Of a DNA stretch of 55,558 nt, positions 33,452 through 41,953 are shown in pieces; the stretch's first letter is position 1, and each line of letters opens with the position of its first letter. Origin of the DNA: B46-G9 sp964581175. Lineage in GTDB: Bacteria > Desulfobacterota > DSM-4660 > Desulfatiglandales > Desulfatiglandaceae. The translations under genes and the position numbers were made by a program. Under the pieces are notes generated by a model. That model worked only from the letters and a program-made list of their open reading frames with translations. It searched no databases and had not been told where the DNA came from. The stretch lies in contig CAZONI010000018.1 of NCBI GenBank assembly GCA_964581175.1, positions 1 to 55,558 on the forward strand, given 5' to 3'.

Positions 33452-33963
33452 TGCTGGTCCTCGGGGTCGATCCCGGCTCGAACGTGACCGGGTACGGCCT
33501 GGTTGAACAAACAAACAACAGACTGTCCTGCGTGGACTACGGTATTGTCCGTCCCCCTGCAAAGGCCCCCTTCTCTCTCAGGATCTACCATATATTTAAA
33601 GAATTGTCGGATATTATGGGTCGTTTCGGGCCGGGAGAGATGGCTGTTGAAGACCTCTTTTATGCAAAGAACGTGAAGAGCTCTCTCAAGCTCGGACATG
33701 CAAGGGGAGCGATTTTTGTGGCAGCCGTCCAGAACAAGGTGAGGATTTATGAATATAGTCCTCTCGAAATCAAGAAATCCGTGGTGGGATATGGCAGGGC
33801 CACGAAGGAACAGGTGCGGGATATGGTCAGGCTGATTTTGAAACTGGATGCGGAACCGGTTCTCGATACCTCCGATGCGCTGGCGGCCGCTGTCTGCCAC
33901 CTGCACTGGCACAGATTTGAGAACCTTTCGCCGGTCCCGTCCGGCCGAAGGGGCGGAAGATGA
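33451..33963 (+). CDS. ruvC: Holliday junction resolvase RuvC
   Basis: A 170-residue nuclease. N-terminal LVLGVDPGSNVTGYGLVE has the first catalytic Asp (residue 7); AVEDLFYAKNVKSSLKLGHARG has the Glu; the C-terminal DTSDALAAAVCHLH has the final acidic pair. It cuts Holliday junctions after RuvAB migration. It overlaps yebC by one base and ruvA by 4 bp (ATGA), so expression is coupled. Confidence 0.96.
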   Translation: MLVLGVDPGSNVTGYGLVEQTNNRLSCVDYGIVRPPAKAPFSLRIYHIFKELSDIMGRFGPGEMAVEDLFYAKNVKSSLKLGHARGAIFVAAVQNKVRIYEYSPLEIKKSVVGYGRATKEQVRDMVRLILKLDAEPVLDTSDALAAAVCHLHWHRFENLSPVPSGRRGGR

Positions 33964-34562
33964 TCGCGCACCTTACCGGACTCCTGCTCACAAAATCCAC
34001 CCAATCCCTGGTCGTCGACGCCAGGGGAATCGGGTATGAAGTCATCGTTCCCCTTTCCACTTTCTACGCGCTGCCGGGAGAACATGAAGAGGTGAATCTG
34101 CACATCTACACCCACGTTCGCGAGGATGCGCTCCTGCTCTTCGGCTTCCATACCAGATTGGAAAAGGACCTGTTCCTGATGTTGATCGGCGTTTCCGGCA
34201 TCGGCCCCAAACTGGCGGTGAATATCCTCTCCGGCATCGGGCCGGGCGAACTGCAGGAGGCAATGGCCCGGGGTGATGCCCTCCGGCTGCAATCCATACC
34301 GGGGGTCGGGAAAAAGACCGCGGAACGGATTGTCCTGGAGCTGAAGGACCGCGCCATGAAAAGCCTCGGGGACAGGGAGATATCGCCTGTGTCGTTGATG
34401 GATGAGCGGCATAAAGGGTTGCTGGACGACGCCCTGTCGGCCCTCACCAACCTGGGGTACCAGGCCAAGTCCGCCAGGAGGGCATTGGAACTGACGCATC
34501 GGGTCCAGTCGGACGTCTCCCTGGAAACGTTAATAAAAGAGGCGCTCAAGAAGCTGGCCTGA
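33960..34562 (+). CDS. ruvA: Holliday junction branch migration protein RuvA
   Basis: A 200-residue protein: MIAHLTGLLLTKSTQSLVVD (OB fold), two helix-hairpin-helix motifs (GVSGIGPKLAVNILSGIGP and IPGVGKKTAERIVLELKD) and the C-terminal RuvB-contact domain (LDDALSALTNLGYQ). Tetramers bind the junction and recruit RuvB. Its start overlaps ruvC by 4 bp, and ruvB follows after 38 bp. Confidence 0.96.
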   Translation: MIAHLTGLLLTKSTQSLVVDARGIGYEVIVPLSTFYALPGEHEEVNLHIYTHVREDALLLFGFHTRLEKDLFLMLIGVSGIGPKLAVNILSGIGPGELQEAMARGDALRLQSIPGVGKKTAERIVLELKDRAMKSLGDREISPVSLMDERHKGLLDDALSALTNLGYQAKSARRALELTHRVQSDVSLETLIKEALKKLA

Positions 34563-34600
34563 GAAGACCGCCGTTGAGATCAGCAGGAACGGAAGAATAG

Positions 34601-35629
34601 ATGGAAGATAGAATCATCGACCCGGAACCATTGCAGGATGAACTTCCCGCAGAAATCAGCCTTCGTCCCAGAGACCTGCAGGAGTACGTGGGTCAGGAAG
34701 AGATGAAGCGGAATTTGAGGGTGTTCATCGATGCTGCACGGGGGCGCGCTGAGGCGCTGGACCACGTCCTCTTCCACGGAAGTCCCGGGTTGGGCAAGAC
34801 ATCCCTGGCCCATATTATCGCCAATGAACTCCAGGTGGGCATCAGGAGCACATCGGGTCCGGTTATTGAAAAGCCGGGAGACCTGGCTGCGATACTCACG
34901 AGTCTTCAATCCAAGGATGTCCTGTTCATAGACGAAATTCATCGCCTGAACCACGTGGTGGAGGAGATCCTGTATCCGGCCATGGAAGACTACCAGCTGG
35001 ATATTATTATCGGCCAAGGTCCTTCGGCACGAACCATGAAAATCCCCCTCCCTCCGTTTACTCTCGTCGGCGCCACGACCAGGGTCGGTCTCCTGACCCC
35101 CCCTCTTCGCGACCGCTTCGGCGTTATCCTGCGCGTGGAATTCTACGAGCCCAAAGAACTGCAGCAGATCGTGCTTCGATCGGCACACCTCCTCGAGATC
35201 CCCATACGGGATTCCGGGGCGTTGGAAATCGCCAAACGGGCGAGAGGCACCCCGCGGGTAGCGAACCGCCTCCTCAGGAGAGTTCGCGACTTCGCCGAGG
35301 TGGAAGCGGACGGCGTCATCAGCAAGGATGTGGCGCACCGCGCCCTCGACATGCTGGAGGTGGATGAGCACGGTCTCGATAAGATGGATCGCCACATTAT
35401 GCTGACGATCATCGAGAAATTCGATGGAGGACCCATCGGGTTGAACAGCCTCTCTGCAGCCGTAAGCGAAGAAAAGGACACTATCGAGGACGTGTATGAA
35501 CCCTTTCTCATCCAGAAAGGATTCATCAAGAGGACCCCCCAGGGGAGAATTGCAACCAAACTGGCATACCGGCACTTTGGGATTCAGATTTCCGAGACCT
35601 GCGGCCCGGTCCAGAAAAAACTCTTTTGA
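34601..35629 (+). CDS. ruvB: Holliday junction branch migration ATPase RuvB
   Basis: A 342-residue AAA+ helicase motor: LRPRDLQEYVGQEEMKRNL, Walker A HGSPGLGKTSL, Walker B VLFIDEIHRLN, sensor 1 LVGATTRVGLL, sensor 2 GTPRVANRLLRR and C-terminal winged-helix domain ending AYRHFGIQ. All signature segments of the family are intact and length is normal. Third gene of ruvCAB. Confidence 0.97.
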   Translation: MEDRIIDPEPLQDELPAEISLRPRDLQEYVGQEEMKRNLRVFIDAARGRAEALDHVLFHGSPGLGKTSLAHIIANELQVGIRSTSGPVIEKPGDLAAILTSLQSKDVLFIDEIHRLNHVVEEILYPAMEDYQLDIIIGQGPSARTMKIPLPPFTLVGATTRVGLLTPPLRDRFGVILRVEFYEPKELQQIVLRSAHLLEIPIRDSGALEIAKRARGTPRVANRLLRRVRDFAEVEADGVISKDVAHRALDMLEVDEHGLDKMDRHIMLTIIEKFDGGPIGLNSLSAAVSEEKDTIEDVYEPFLIQKGFIKRTPQGRIATKLAYRHFGIQISETCGPVQKKLF

Positions 35630-35782
35630 TCCCCTGCCCCTTTTCCTCGCTTACGCAGAAATCCGGACTGCATCGCAGTCAATTCAGCTGACCGAATGAT
35701 TGCTGCACGAAAAAAAGAGAGGCGAAAAGGGCGGACAAAGAGGATGTTTTTTCGATATGTTCACTTTTTAAAGGAGGCGGAC

Positions 35783-37786
35783 ATGTTCAGAAGGACTCTT
35801 ACTGCAGGGATGATGTCGTTCACCGTGGTGCTCGGGTCAGTCTTCTGCTGCACTCTGTCAACGGCCGCAGAGTTTACCGCGGATATGAACCAGAGGCTGC
35901 ACGGCACAACCCTCACGGGTAAGATATTCGTCAAGGGGGAGAAATATCGGGTTGAACTGCAGGATGCCGGCGGGCACCGAATGTTCATCATCGTCGACCA
36001 AAAAGCTGATCTGACTTTTGTGGTGAATCCCGCTGAAAAGGAATATATGGAGACTCCGAGCACCGGCATGTTCAGTTTGATGAACGACCCTTTCCAAAGC
36101 GCCAGATACACGGAGACCAGGTTCACGAAGAAACCTCTCGGGAAAGAGACCATAAGCGGATATGAGTGCGGCAAATTCACATTTGAAAGCGACAAGCAGG
36201 AGATGATGACTGTCTGGAATGCCGAGAAGCTCGGCTTTGCCTTGAAGATCTCCCTGCCCGACAAGAAACACTCATTCGTAGAGCTGAATAATATCAAGGA
36301 AGGCCCGGTAGATGAAGCGCTGTTCAAGGTCCCCGCCGGATACGCCAAGGAGGAAGATGCAAGGGCGAAGAGGGAGAGGGAAAGGGAGAGAGAAGAGGCT
36401 GCGCTGCCCGTAGTTATGGCTTCGGTCAAAGGTGAGGCCCCTTGGGCCCGAAGAATAGGACAGGGCGGCGAGATACGAGTGAAGGTTGATCCCGGGAAAT
36501 CGGTGAGGTTCGATTTTCAGAACCTGATTAAGGACGAGTCTGTCCTCACCGTCAAGGCCTTTCGCAAGGGCCGGCCTATCAAGATGGACATCCAGGAGAC
36601 CTATTCCTTAAAGGGAAAGGGGCAACGCAAGGACCCCCTTCTGGGTCTGCAGAACGAGACCGACGAGGTCGCGATTCGGGTGGAGAAGGGCAAAATCGTC
36701 GCTTCCGTTACGAATGAGGAATCTTCCTTCGCAAAAGACAAGTTGAAAACGTACTTCCTCATGACAGACCTCCACAAAACAACGCACGTCACATATGTTG
36801 ACCAAAAACGTCGGCTCCTGCTTGTCATTACCGGGGACACCCAGGACGGCACTGAGTCCAGGATTCAGGTCAAGTTCTACAAAGGTGAACAGAAGGACAA
36901 GATCGACGGCGTTGATGTGGTGCTCGCCAACGGTCAGAGCCGAGTCTGGGACTATCCCCCTGAAAAAGGGATAAAAACGCTTGAAATAGCCATCGCCAAG
37001 GGCGGTGGGGTTAAGGTCAGGATCGAACAGCCGGCGCCGGGCAAGGCCACCAAACCGAAATCAGCGCCGAAAATAGCTGGAACCGCTCCTCCTAAGGCGG
37101 CCGGAAAAGTGAGGGCGAAGGCAGAGCCGGTGAAGGGGCCCGGTCCCAAGCTTTCCAGGGAACAGGCCGGAAAAATCATGAAGGCCATCAATAAGAACAA
37201 CGTTGCAGCAGTGGAAGCCGAATTGGACAGGGGCATGCACATCAACTCCATGCTCTACGGGGGGACCCTTCTGATGAAGGCGGCAAACGTGGGAACGGAA
37301 GACATGGTCAAAATGCTCATCTCCCGCGGGGCCGATTTGAACTACAGGACCAGCCGTGGCGATGATGCCCTCTCTGTTGCCATGAGCAACAGCCGCCGCT
37401 GGCAGCAGGTGGTGACCACTCTGGTGGAGGCCGGCATCACCATTGACGAAAAGACCCCTATCTGGAAAGTCGCATACAAGACCAAAAAGGGCAAGCTCGT
37501 CCCCGGAGCCGGACAGATACTGGAGCTCCTCTTTGCCAAAGGTGCAAACCCTGATTGTCCCACCGGCAAAAAAGGGACTACGGTTACAATGTACTATGCC
37601 CAAAAGGCCTGGCTGAATCCGCTCAAGTTCTTCCTGGATCACGGGGCCGATGTTAACGCCAGGACCTCAGACGGCCGGACAGTCCTGGGCATTGCTCTGA
37701 CCAAGCCGCGGCGGCCGGAAAAACCTGCACAGAAAAAGGAGCGTGAAGCCGTCATAGAACTGCTGAGATCCAAGGGCGCTAAGTAG
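35783..37786 (+). CDS. Exported DUF4412-like protein with C-terminal ankyrin repeats
   Basis: A 667-residue secreted protein. A signal peptide is visible (MFRRTLTAGMMSFTVVLG..., cleaved near STAAEF). Residues 30-195 resemble DUF4412 (MNQRLHGTTLTGKIFVKGEK, FIIVDQKADLTFVVNPAEKEY, GKETISGYECGKF), a LolA-like fold. A charged Arg/Glu stretch follows (about 200-212), then an unrecognised middle domain (about 213-440) and a Pro/Ala/Lys linker (about 450-480). Ankyrin-type repeats fill the C-terminus (GGTLLMKAANVGTEDMVKML, LISRGADLNYRTSRGDDALS). The start is set by AAAGGAGGCGGAC-ATG; an upstream ATG in frame would mask the signal peptide. Probably periplasmic or outer-membrane-associated; function unknown. 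Confidence 0.85.
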   Translation: MFRRTLTAGMMSFTVVLGSVFCCTLSTAAEFTADMNQRLHGTTLTGKIFVKGEKYRVELQDAGGHRMFIIVDQKADLTFVVNPAEKEYMETPSTGMFSLMNDPFQSARYTETRFTKKPLGKETISGYECGKFTFESDKQEMMTVWNAEKLGFALKISLPDKKHSFVELNNIKEGPVDEALFKVPAGYAKEEDARAKREREREREEAALPVVMASVKGEAPWARRIGQGGEIRVKVDPGKSVRFDFQNLIKDESVLTVKAFRKGRPIKMDIQETYSLKGKGQRKDPLLGLQNETDEVAIRVEKGKIVASVTNEESSFAKDKLKTYFLMTDLHKTTHVTYVDQKRRLLLVITGDTQDGTESRIQVKFYKGEQKDKIDGVDVVLANGQSRVWDYPPEKGIKTLEIAIAKGGGVKVRIEQPAPGKATKPKSAPKIAGTAPPKAAGKVRAKAEPVKGPGPKLSREQAGKIMKAINKNNVAAVEAELDRGMHINSMLYGGTLLMKAANVGTEDMVKMLISRGADLNYRTSRGDDALSVAMSNSRRWQQVVTTLVEAGITIDEKTPIWKVAYKTKKGKLVPGAGQILELLFAKGANPDCPTGKKGTTVTMYYAQKAWLNPLKFFLDHGADVNARTSDGRTVLGIALTKPRRPEKPAQKKEREAVIELLRSKGAK

Positions 37787-37799
37787 AGAAAGCGCCTCT

Positions 37800-39767
37800 T
37801 TATCTTCGAACGGAATGCTTCTCCTGCGTGATTACCGGCATCTCTATGGACGACCGGTGATTCATGTCCCTCAGTACAGTCAACCGGGGCGCCGGATCTA
37901 TAACCGGCGTCTCGAAATTGTCTCTATCAGAGAAGGTCACGGTAATTCGAAAGCGGTTCCCTTTCTGAAATCGATACGAGGTCGGGAGCAGGTTAAAGGT
38001 TAACTCGATCGGCTCCCCCGCCCGAATCGGCCTCACGTCACTCTGGTAATGGGAATGGTAAGGCAGCCCAAGGTTATTGAAAGGCGCTTGACACAAACTG
38101 CGGTGAGAAGCCCGGAGATTTCCTTCGGTGATATAGGTGGAGTTGCCGTTGCCCCCCACTTCCCTAAGATAGACAAATACATCCAGATCAGGCGCTTCTG
38201 TTGACAGCCAAAGGTGCACCACAGGGTGTCCTGTCACCTCCATATCGGTCTCCAGGGGCGCAGTCGTGTAGGTCAGGGCCTTTTCATCATTCGGGCGCTG
38301 GTCAGGATAGTTGCGCGGCCAGTTGACGGCCGTCCAGCGCGAGTTTTTCCCGCTGGTCGCGGTATAGTCAGCGGTGCAGACATCGCAATCATTTCGCCCG
38401 GCGGGACCTGTGCCGGTCAGAAAACCGTCATTGACCGAGGAAACACACCCGGTTTTACCTTTGGCGAAATACATCCGGACCGATTTTTGTTTTTGGACCG
38501 GCCACTGAGCGCAGGTCTGCCAGGGCTGTTCTTTCTTGGCTCCCATCACGTAGTAGTGAATGGCCGGTTCACTCATAATGCCGTTGTCAATCCCTTTCAG
38601 CCAATAATCGAACCAGCGGTGGGCCTCTGCTCCAAAGTCAAGGTCGAAAGCACTCCCTTCAACCTGACTGTGGTCCAGCGGACGCACAGTCAGCCGTTTC
38701 GGCACTGTGAGATTGTCATACCAGAAAAACATATCTTCAGTAAAAAGATCGTACCAGCCGGAGACCATATAGACGGGAATCCGTGACCGGTTAATACGAT
38801 CGATGAACGGGTACAGGGCCGCCCGGCTTTCATAGAGAATCGTTCCATCTTGCAGGATACTGTCGCGAAAGGGATATTTCCTGAAGATGACCGAAGATGT
38901 TTCGCTGAGAGTTCCGCTGCTCCGGTCTTTTTTGGCCAGGGCCAGCAAAGCGCCGTCCCGGTCCCTGTCTACGGGAGTAACAACGGTTTCGAGGAATGAG
39001 GTGGCCCAGGAGAAAAAGGAATTGAAGGCCTTGTTGTGTATCCCGCCTCGATAAACGACGGCTTCGTAATTATCCAGGGAACTGGAAACGGGAAGGATCG
39101 TTTTCAGGTAGGGGTTGCTTGAAGCGGCGATAGCGAACTGTATCATGGCCTGGAATGAATCTCCGAACATACCGATTTTTCCGTTACACCAGGACTGGGA
39201 AGCGATCCAGTTCAGGATCAGGTCGCCCTCTTTTGCTCCCGGTTCGAAAGACATATCCGGTTTTCCAAAGGAAGCGCCCGTGCCGGGCCGCTCAACAACG
39301 ATGACGGCATACCCGTGCTTGAGCATGTTTTTGAGCCACTTGGTCCTGAAAAGCGGATCCATTAAATGTCCGCGATCATAGAGCCAGCACCTTATTCTGA
39401 GCATGCACCGTTCTTTCCACCCCAGGTTGAAGAGACCGGCGATAATGTTATTGCCGTCCCGATCAAAGATAGTAAAGGTTCGCAGGTAGGGGGTGTATTT
39501 GAAGAGCACGGGCAGGGGTTCTTTGGCCGGAATTCCTTTTTTTGTCGGGAGAAGGAGATCGTAAGCCAATCTCCTTCCATCAGGAAGAGTGAGATAATCG
39601 GAAATCCGTTGGTTCCCGTCATAGGTGACGCTGGAATATCCTTGATATCGGCCGAACTCAGAAACTCTCTCCGGCCCGGCCAGCCATTTATACAGCAGGA
39701 AGAGGACAATTGCCAGAAGGACGGCAATTGAAAGATACCATACCTTCATGTCCACTAATCTGTTCAT
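37800..39767 (-). CDS. CocE/NonD-family hydrolase with N-terminal membrane anchor
   Basis: A 655-residue alpha/beta hydrolase. One membrane helix near the N-terminus (about 8-29) anchors it with the body outside the cytoplasm. Catalytic motifs: nucleophile in IGMFGDSFQAM (Ser204), Asp in VSGWYDLFTEDM, and His in RPLDHSQVEG. The C-terminal third is the PepX_C jelly-roll domain (HPVVHLWLSTEAPDLDVFVYL). Members cleave acyl esters or X-Pro peptides. The segment around Ser204 reads GDSF rather than the common GxSYxG, a variation worth noting. AGGAG precedes the ATG. It follows the 91-residue gene by 30 bp and probably shares its sigma-54 promoter. Confidence 0.88.
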   Translation of the reverse strand: MNRLVDMKVWYLSIAVLLAIVLFLLYKWLAGPERVSEFGRYQGYSSVTYDGNQRISDYLTLPDGRRLAYDLLLPTKKGIPAKEPLPVLFKYTPYLRTFTIFDRDGNNIIAGLFNLGWKERCMLRIRCWLYDRGHLMDPLFRTKWLKNMLKHGYAVIVVERPGTGASFGKPDMSFEPGAKEGDLILNWIASQSWCNGKIGMFGDSFQAMIQFAIAASSNPYLKTILPVSSSLDNYEAVVYRGGIHNKAFNSFFSWATSFLETVVTPVDRDRDGALLALAKKDRSSGTLSETSSVIFRKYPFRDSILQDGTILYESRAALYPFIDRINRSRIPVYMVSGWYDLFTEDMFFWYDNLTVPKRLTVRPLDHSQVEGSAFDLDFGAEAHRWFDYWLKGIDNGIMSEPAIHYYVMGAKKEQPWQTCAQWPVQKQKSVRMYFAKGKTGCVSSVNDGFLTGTGPAGRNDCDVCTADYTATSGKNSRWTAVNWPRNYPDQRPNDEKALTYTTAPLETDMEVTGHPVVHLWLSTEAPDLDVFVYLREVGGNGNSTYITEGNLRASHRSLCQAPFNNLGLPYHSHYQSDVRPIRAGEPIELTFNLLPTSYRFQKGNRFRITVTFSDRDNFETPVIDPAPRLTVLRDMNHRSSIEMPVITQEKHSVRR

Positions 39768-39797
39768 GGTTTTTCTCCTTTCAGAGTGCAATTGTTT

Positions 39798-40073
39798 TTA
39801 AATTATGCCCGCTTTTATCCAAATGCTATGATCGACCAACCCGAACTCTTCCAAGGTCCGGGCCAGCTGGAGACCGAGCTCGCTGCCGCTCCGCACCGGT
39901 CCCTCTGTGTCCCAGTACAGGTGTATGCTCACGTCCGATTCCAGAGCGGCGTGACGATAGATCCCAATCTCCAGTCCGCTTTGCCTCAAGTCGCTCATCG
40001 GCAACAGAAGATCATTGAGACCCCGGGGATCATTTCCGGCTGACCGCAGTTTTATGATTTCCACCCATTTCAT
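39798..40073 (-). CDS. Conserved small protein in sigma-54-controlled operon
   Basis: A 91-residue soluble protein (MKWVEIIKLRSAGN at the start; SGLEIGIYRHAALESDVSIH and LYWDTEGPVRSGSELGLQLA in the middle; LVDHSIWIKAGII at the end). The pattern of alternating strands and helices suggests a small alpha/beta fold such as a ferredoxin-like barrel. Homologous short proteins exist in deltaproteobacteria, but I know no function. The ATG with GAGGAG upstream was chosen over a longer frame that would run through the sigma-54 promoter. It lies directly behind that promoter and ahead of the CocE gene. Confidence 0.75.
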   Translation of the reverse strand: MKWVEIIKLRSAGNDPRGLNDLLLPMSDLRQSGLEIGIYRHAALESDVSIHLYWDTEGPVRSGSELGLQLARTLEEFGLVDHSIWIKAGII

Positions 40074-40099
40074 ATTGTGCTCCTCTGTTATTTGAGCAT

Positions 40100-40115
40100 T
40101 GCGTGAATTGTGCCA
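40100..40115 (-). promoter_or_regulatory. Sigma-54 (-24/-12) promoter of the small protein/CocE operon
   Basis: Minus-strand TGGCACAATTCACGCA has a perfect -24 element (TGGCAC) and the -12 GC pair at the correct distance, with two mismatches in the TT preceding GC. Transcription would start near 40090, 17 nt before the ATG at 40073. Three 16-bp palindromes lie 55-120 bp upstream and a sigma-54 activator gene is divergent, which supports the call. Confidence 0.7.
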
Positions 40116-40167
40116 TGAGAATAATGTGAACAATATCAATTTGTTAATAACTGCGAGCAGGTTTGAA

Positions 40168-40183
40168 TTGCCGATATCGGTAA
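40168..40183. promoter_or_regulatory. Enhancer site A (TTGCCG-palindrome)
   Basis: TTGCCGATATCGGTAA is an almost perfect palindrome (one mismatched pair). It is the nearest of three related sites upstream of the sigma-54 promoter and shares the consensus TTGCCGnATnCGGCAA with the other two. Confidence 0.68.
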
Positions 40184-40189
40184 AAGTCA

Positions 40190-40205
40190 TTGCCTTATTC
40201 GGCAA
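40190..40205. promoter_or_regulatory. Enhancer site B (TTGCC-N6-GGCAA)
   Basis: TTGCCTTATTCGGCAA has perfect outer arms. Its centre is 22 bp from site A, about two helical turns, on the same face of the DNA. Confidence 0.68.
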
Positions 40206-40217
40206 TCAGGCCTAAAA

Positions 40218-40233
40218 TTGTCGAATACGGCAA
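40218..40233. promoter_or_regulatory. Enhancer site C (TTGTC-N6-GGCAA)
   Basis: TTGTCGAATACGGCAA matches the same 16-bp consensus with one change in an arm. Its centre is 28 bp from site B. Sites A-C together form a tandem array of the kind bound by sigma-54 activators, probably the protein encoded at 40391-41941. Confidence 0.62.
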
Positions 40234-40390
40234 ATGAGTTTCATCCAGGCCCAATGTAGAAGCTTTGAATGAGTCCGCTCCAGGTCGTATATATCCTGGA
40301 AGAACGATCAACTTAACGCACACTTGAATGGTACGGCCTTAATGTCCGGCCCAGGATCACATCCCGTTCAGGTGGACCGGGGCTGAGAAT

Positions 40391-41941
40391 ATGGGCATCA
40401 ACGTGAATGAATTTTTTCGCGAGGCGACCATGCGGATTTGCAGCAGCCTGGATTTAGAGATCGCCATGTGGCGCTGCATGCAGTTTCTCAAGGATTTCAT
40501 CCCGGGAGACGAAATGTATCTCCATCTATACGACAGCGGTCTGGGAGCCATGCACACGATCGCCGGAGCAACGGCCCTGGAGGGCAGAAAGATGGACAGG
40601 CTCACCCCGCTCCCCGGAGACGTAAGACCCCGCCTCGACAAGTCCTTCCCGAATGTGCTGGTCATCAATCGACCCGAGTCGGAACCGGGCTTTCAATTTA
40701 TGCTGAAATTTTATGGGAGATCGGACACATCGGCTTTGGTCAGGCTTCTGGAGGTCGGCGGGGAGAAATTGGGAGCACTTGTTCTCCTGGCTGAAGGTAA
40801 AGATCGGTTTACGGAAGAGCACTCCCGATTGTTCTCCCTCCTGAACGAACCCTTTTCCATCGCTCTTTCAAATACGCTTAAGCACCAGGAAATACTCAGA
40901 CTTAAGGCGCGGCTGGCGGACGATAACCGTTATCTTCGGCGTGAATTGCGGCGACTTGCCGGGGAAGAGATTGTCGGTGCTGATTTTGGACTCAAGGATG
41001 TCATGACCCTCGTTCGCGAGGTATCCTCACTCGATAGTCCGGTAATCTTAACAGGAGAAACAGGCGTGGGCAAGGATGTCATTGCCAATGCAATACATTT
41101 TTCTTCCACCCGCAAGGATGGACCGTTTATCAAAGTCAATTGCGGGGCCATACCTGAAACGCTTTTGGACAGCGAGCTTTTCGGCCACGAGAAGGGGGCC
41201 TTTACCGGGGCACTGACCCAGAGGCGAGGACGTTTTGAAAGGGCCGACCGGGGGAGTATTTTCCTGGATGAGATCGGCGAACTGCCGCCGCAGGCCCAGG
41301 TCAGACTGCTGCGGGTATTCCAATATAAAGAAATCGAGAGAATAGGAGGGACGAATCCTATCTCCGTCGATATCAGGATTATTGCCGCCACCAATCGAAA
41401 TCTCCAGGAGATGGTCAAAACGAACCGGTTCCGCCTCGACTTATGGTTTCGCCTCAATGTCTTTCCGATTCACATACCGCCTCTGAGAGAAAGGAAGGAG
41501 GACATTCCCGCCCTGGTCCATTATTTTATGGAGCGAAAATCGAGGGATCTGAAAATACCGACGCCCCCTCCTCTTGAGAGCGGGGTCATAGATCGACTGG
41601 TGTCTTACCATTGGCCGGGAAACGTGAGGGAACTTGAAAACGTGATCGAACGGTCGTTAATCCGGGGGAAAGGCGCCTCCCTGACTTTTATTGACGTGGA
41701 TGATCAAAACCCTGTGGAGGGCTTGCCGATCCAGGATCTTCCCCAGGATACGCTCAGGCTCGATGAGGCTATGTCCCTGCATATCCGGCGGGTACTCAAA
41801 ATGACCAACGGGAGGGTCCACGGCAAAGGAGGGGCCGCCGAAGTACTCGGAATAAATCCCAGCACGCTCAGAAACAGAATGAATAAGCTGGGGATTAATT
41901 ACGGCAGAGGAGTAACCGGTTCTTACCGGAAAGCGGAGTGA
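40391..41941 (+). CDS. Sigma-54-dependent activator with GAF-like sensor domain
   Basis: A 516-residue enhancer-binding protein. The N-terminal 165 residues look like a GAF sensor (GDEMYLHLYDSGLGAMHTIA, then EKLGALVLLAEGKDRFTEEH). The AAA+ domain has Walker A GETGVGKD (222-229), sigma-54 loop GAFTGA (269-274) and a conserved arginine-rich end. A C-terminal Fis-type helix-turn-helix (AAEVLGINPSTLRNRMNKL) binds DNA. No receiver domain is present, so it likely responds to a small ligand. It points away from the small protein/CocE operon; the array of palindromes between them suggests it activates that operon. Confidence 0.92.
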   Translation: MGINVNEFFREATMRICSSLDLEIAMWRCMQFLKDFIPGDEMYLHLYDSGLGAMHTIAGATALEGRKMDRLTPLPGDVRPRLDKSFPNVLVINRPESEPGFQFMLKFYGRSDTSALVRLLEVGGEKLGALVLLAEGKDRFTEEHSRLFSLLNEPFSIALSNTLKHQEILRLKARLADDNRYLRRELRRLAGEEIVGADFGLKDVMTLVREVSSLDSPVILTGETGVGKDVIANAIHFSSTRKDGPFIKVNCGAIPETLLDSELFGHEKGAFTGALTQRRGRFERADRGSIFLDEIGELPPQAQVRLLRVFQYKEIERIGGTNPISVDIRIIAATNRNLQEMVKTNRFRLDLWFRLNVFPIHIPPLRERKEDIPALVHYFMERKSRDLKIPTPPPLESGVIDRLVSYHWPGNVRELENVIERSLIRGKGASLTFIDVDDQNPVEGLPIQDLPQDTLRLDEAMSLHIRRVLKMTNGRVHGKGGAAEVLGINPSTLRNRMNKLGINYGRGVTGSYRKAE

Positions 41942-41953
41942 TTGTACGGTTTA

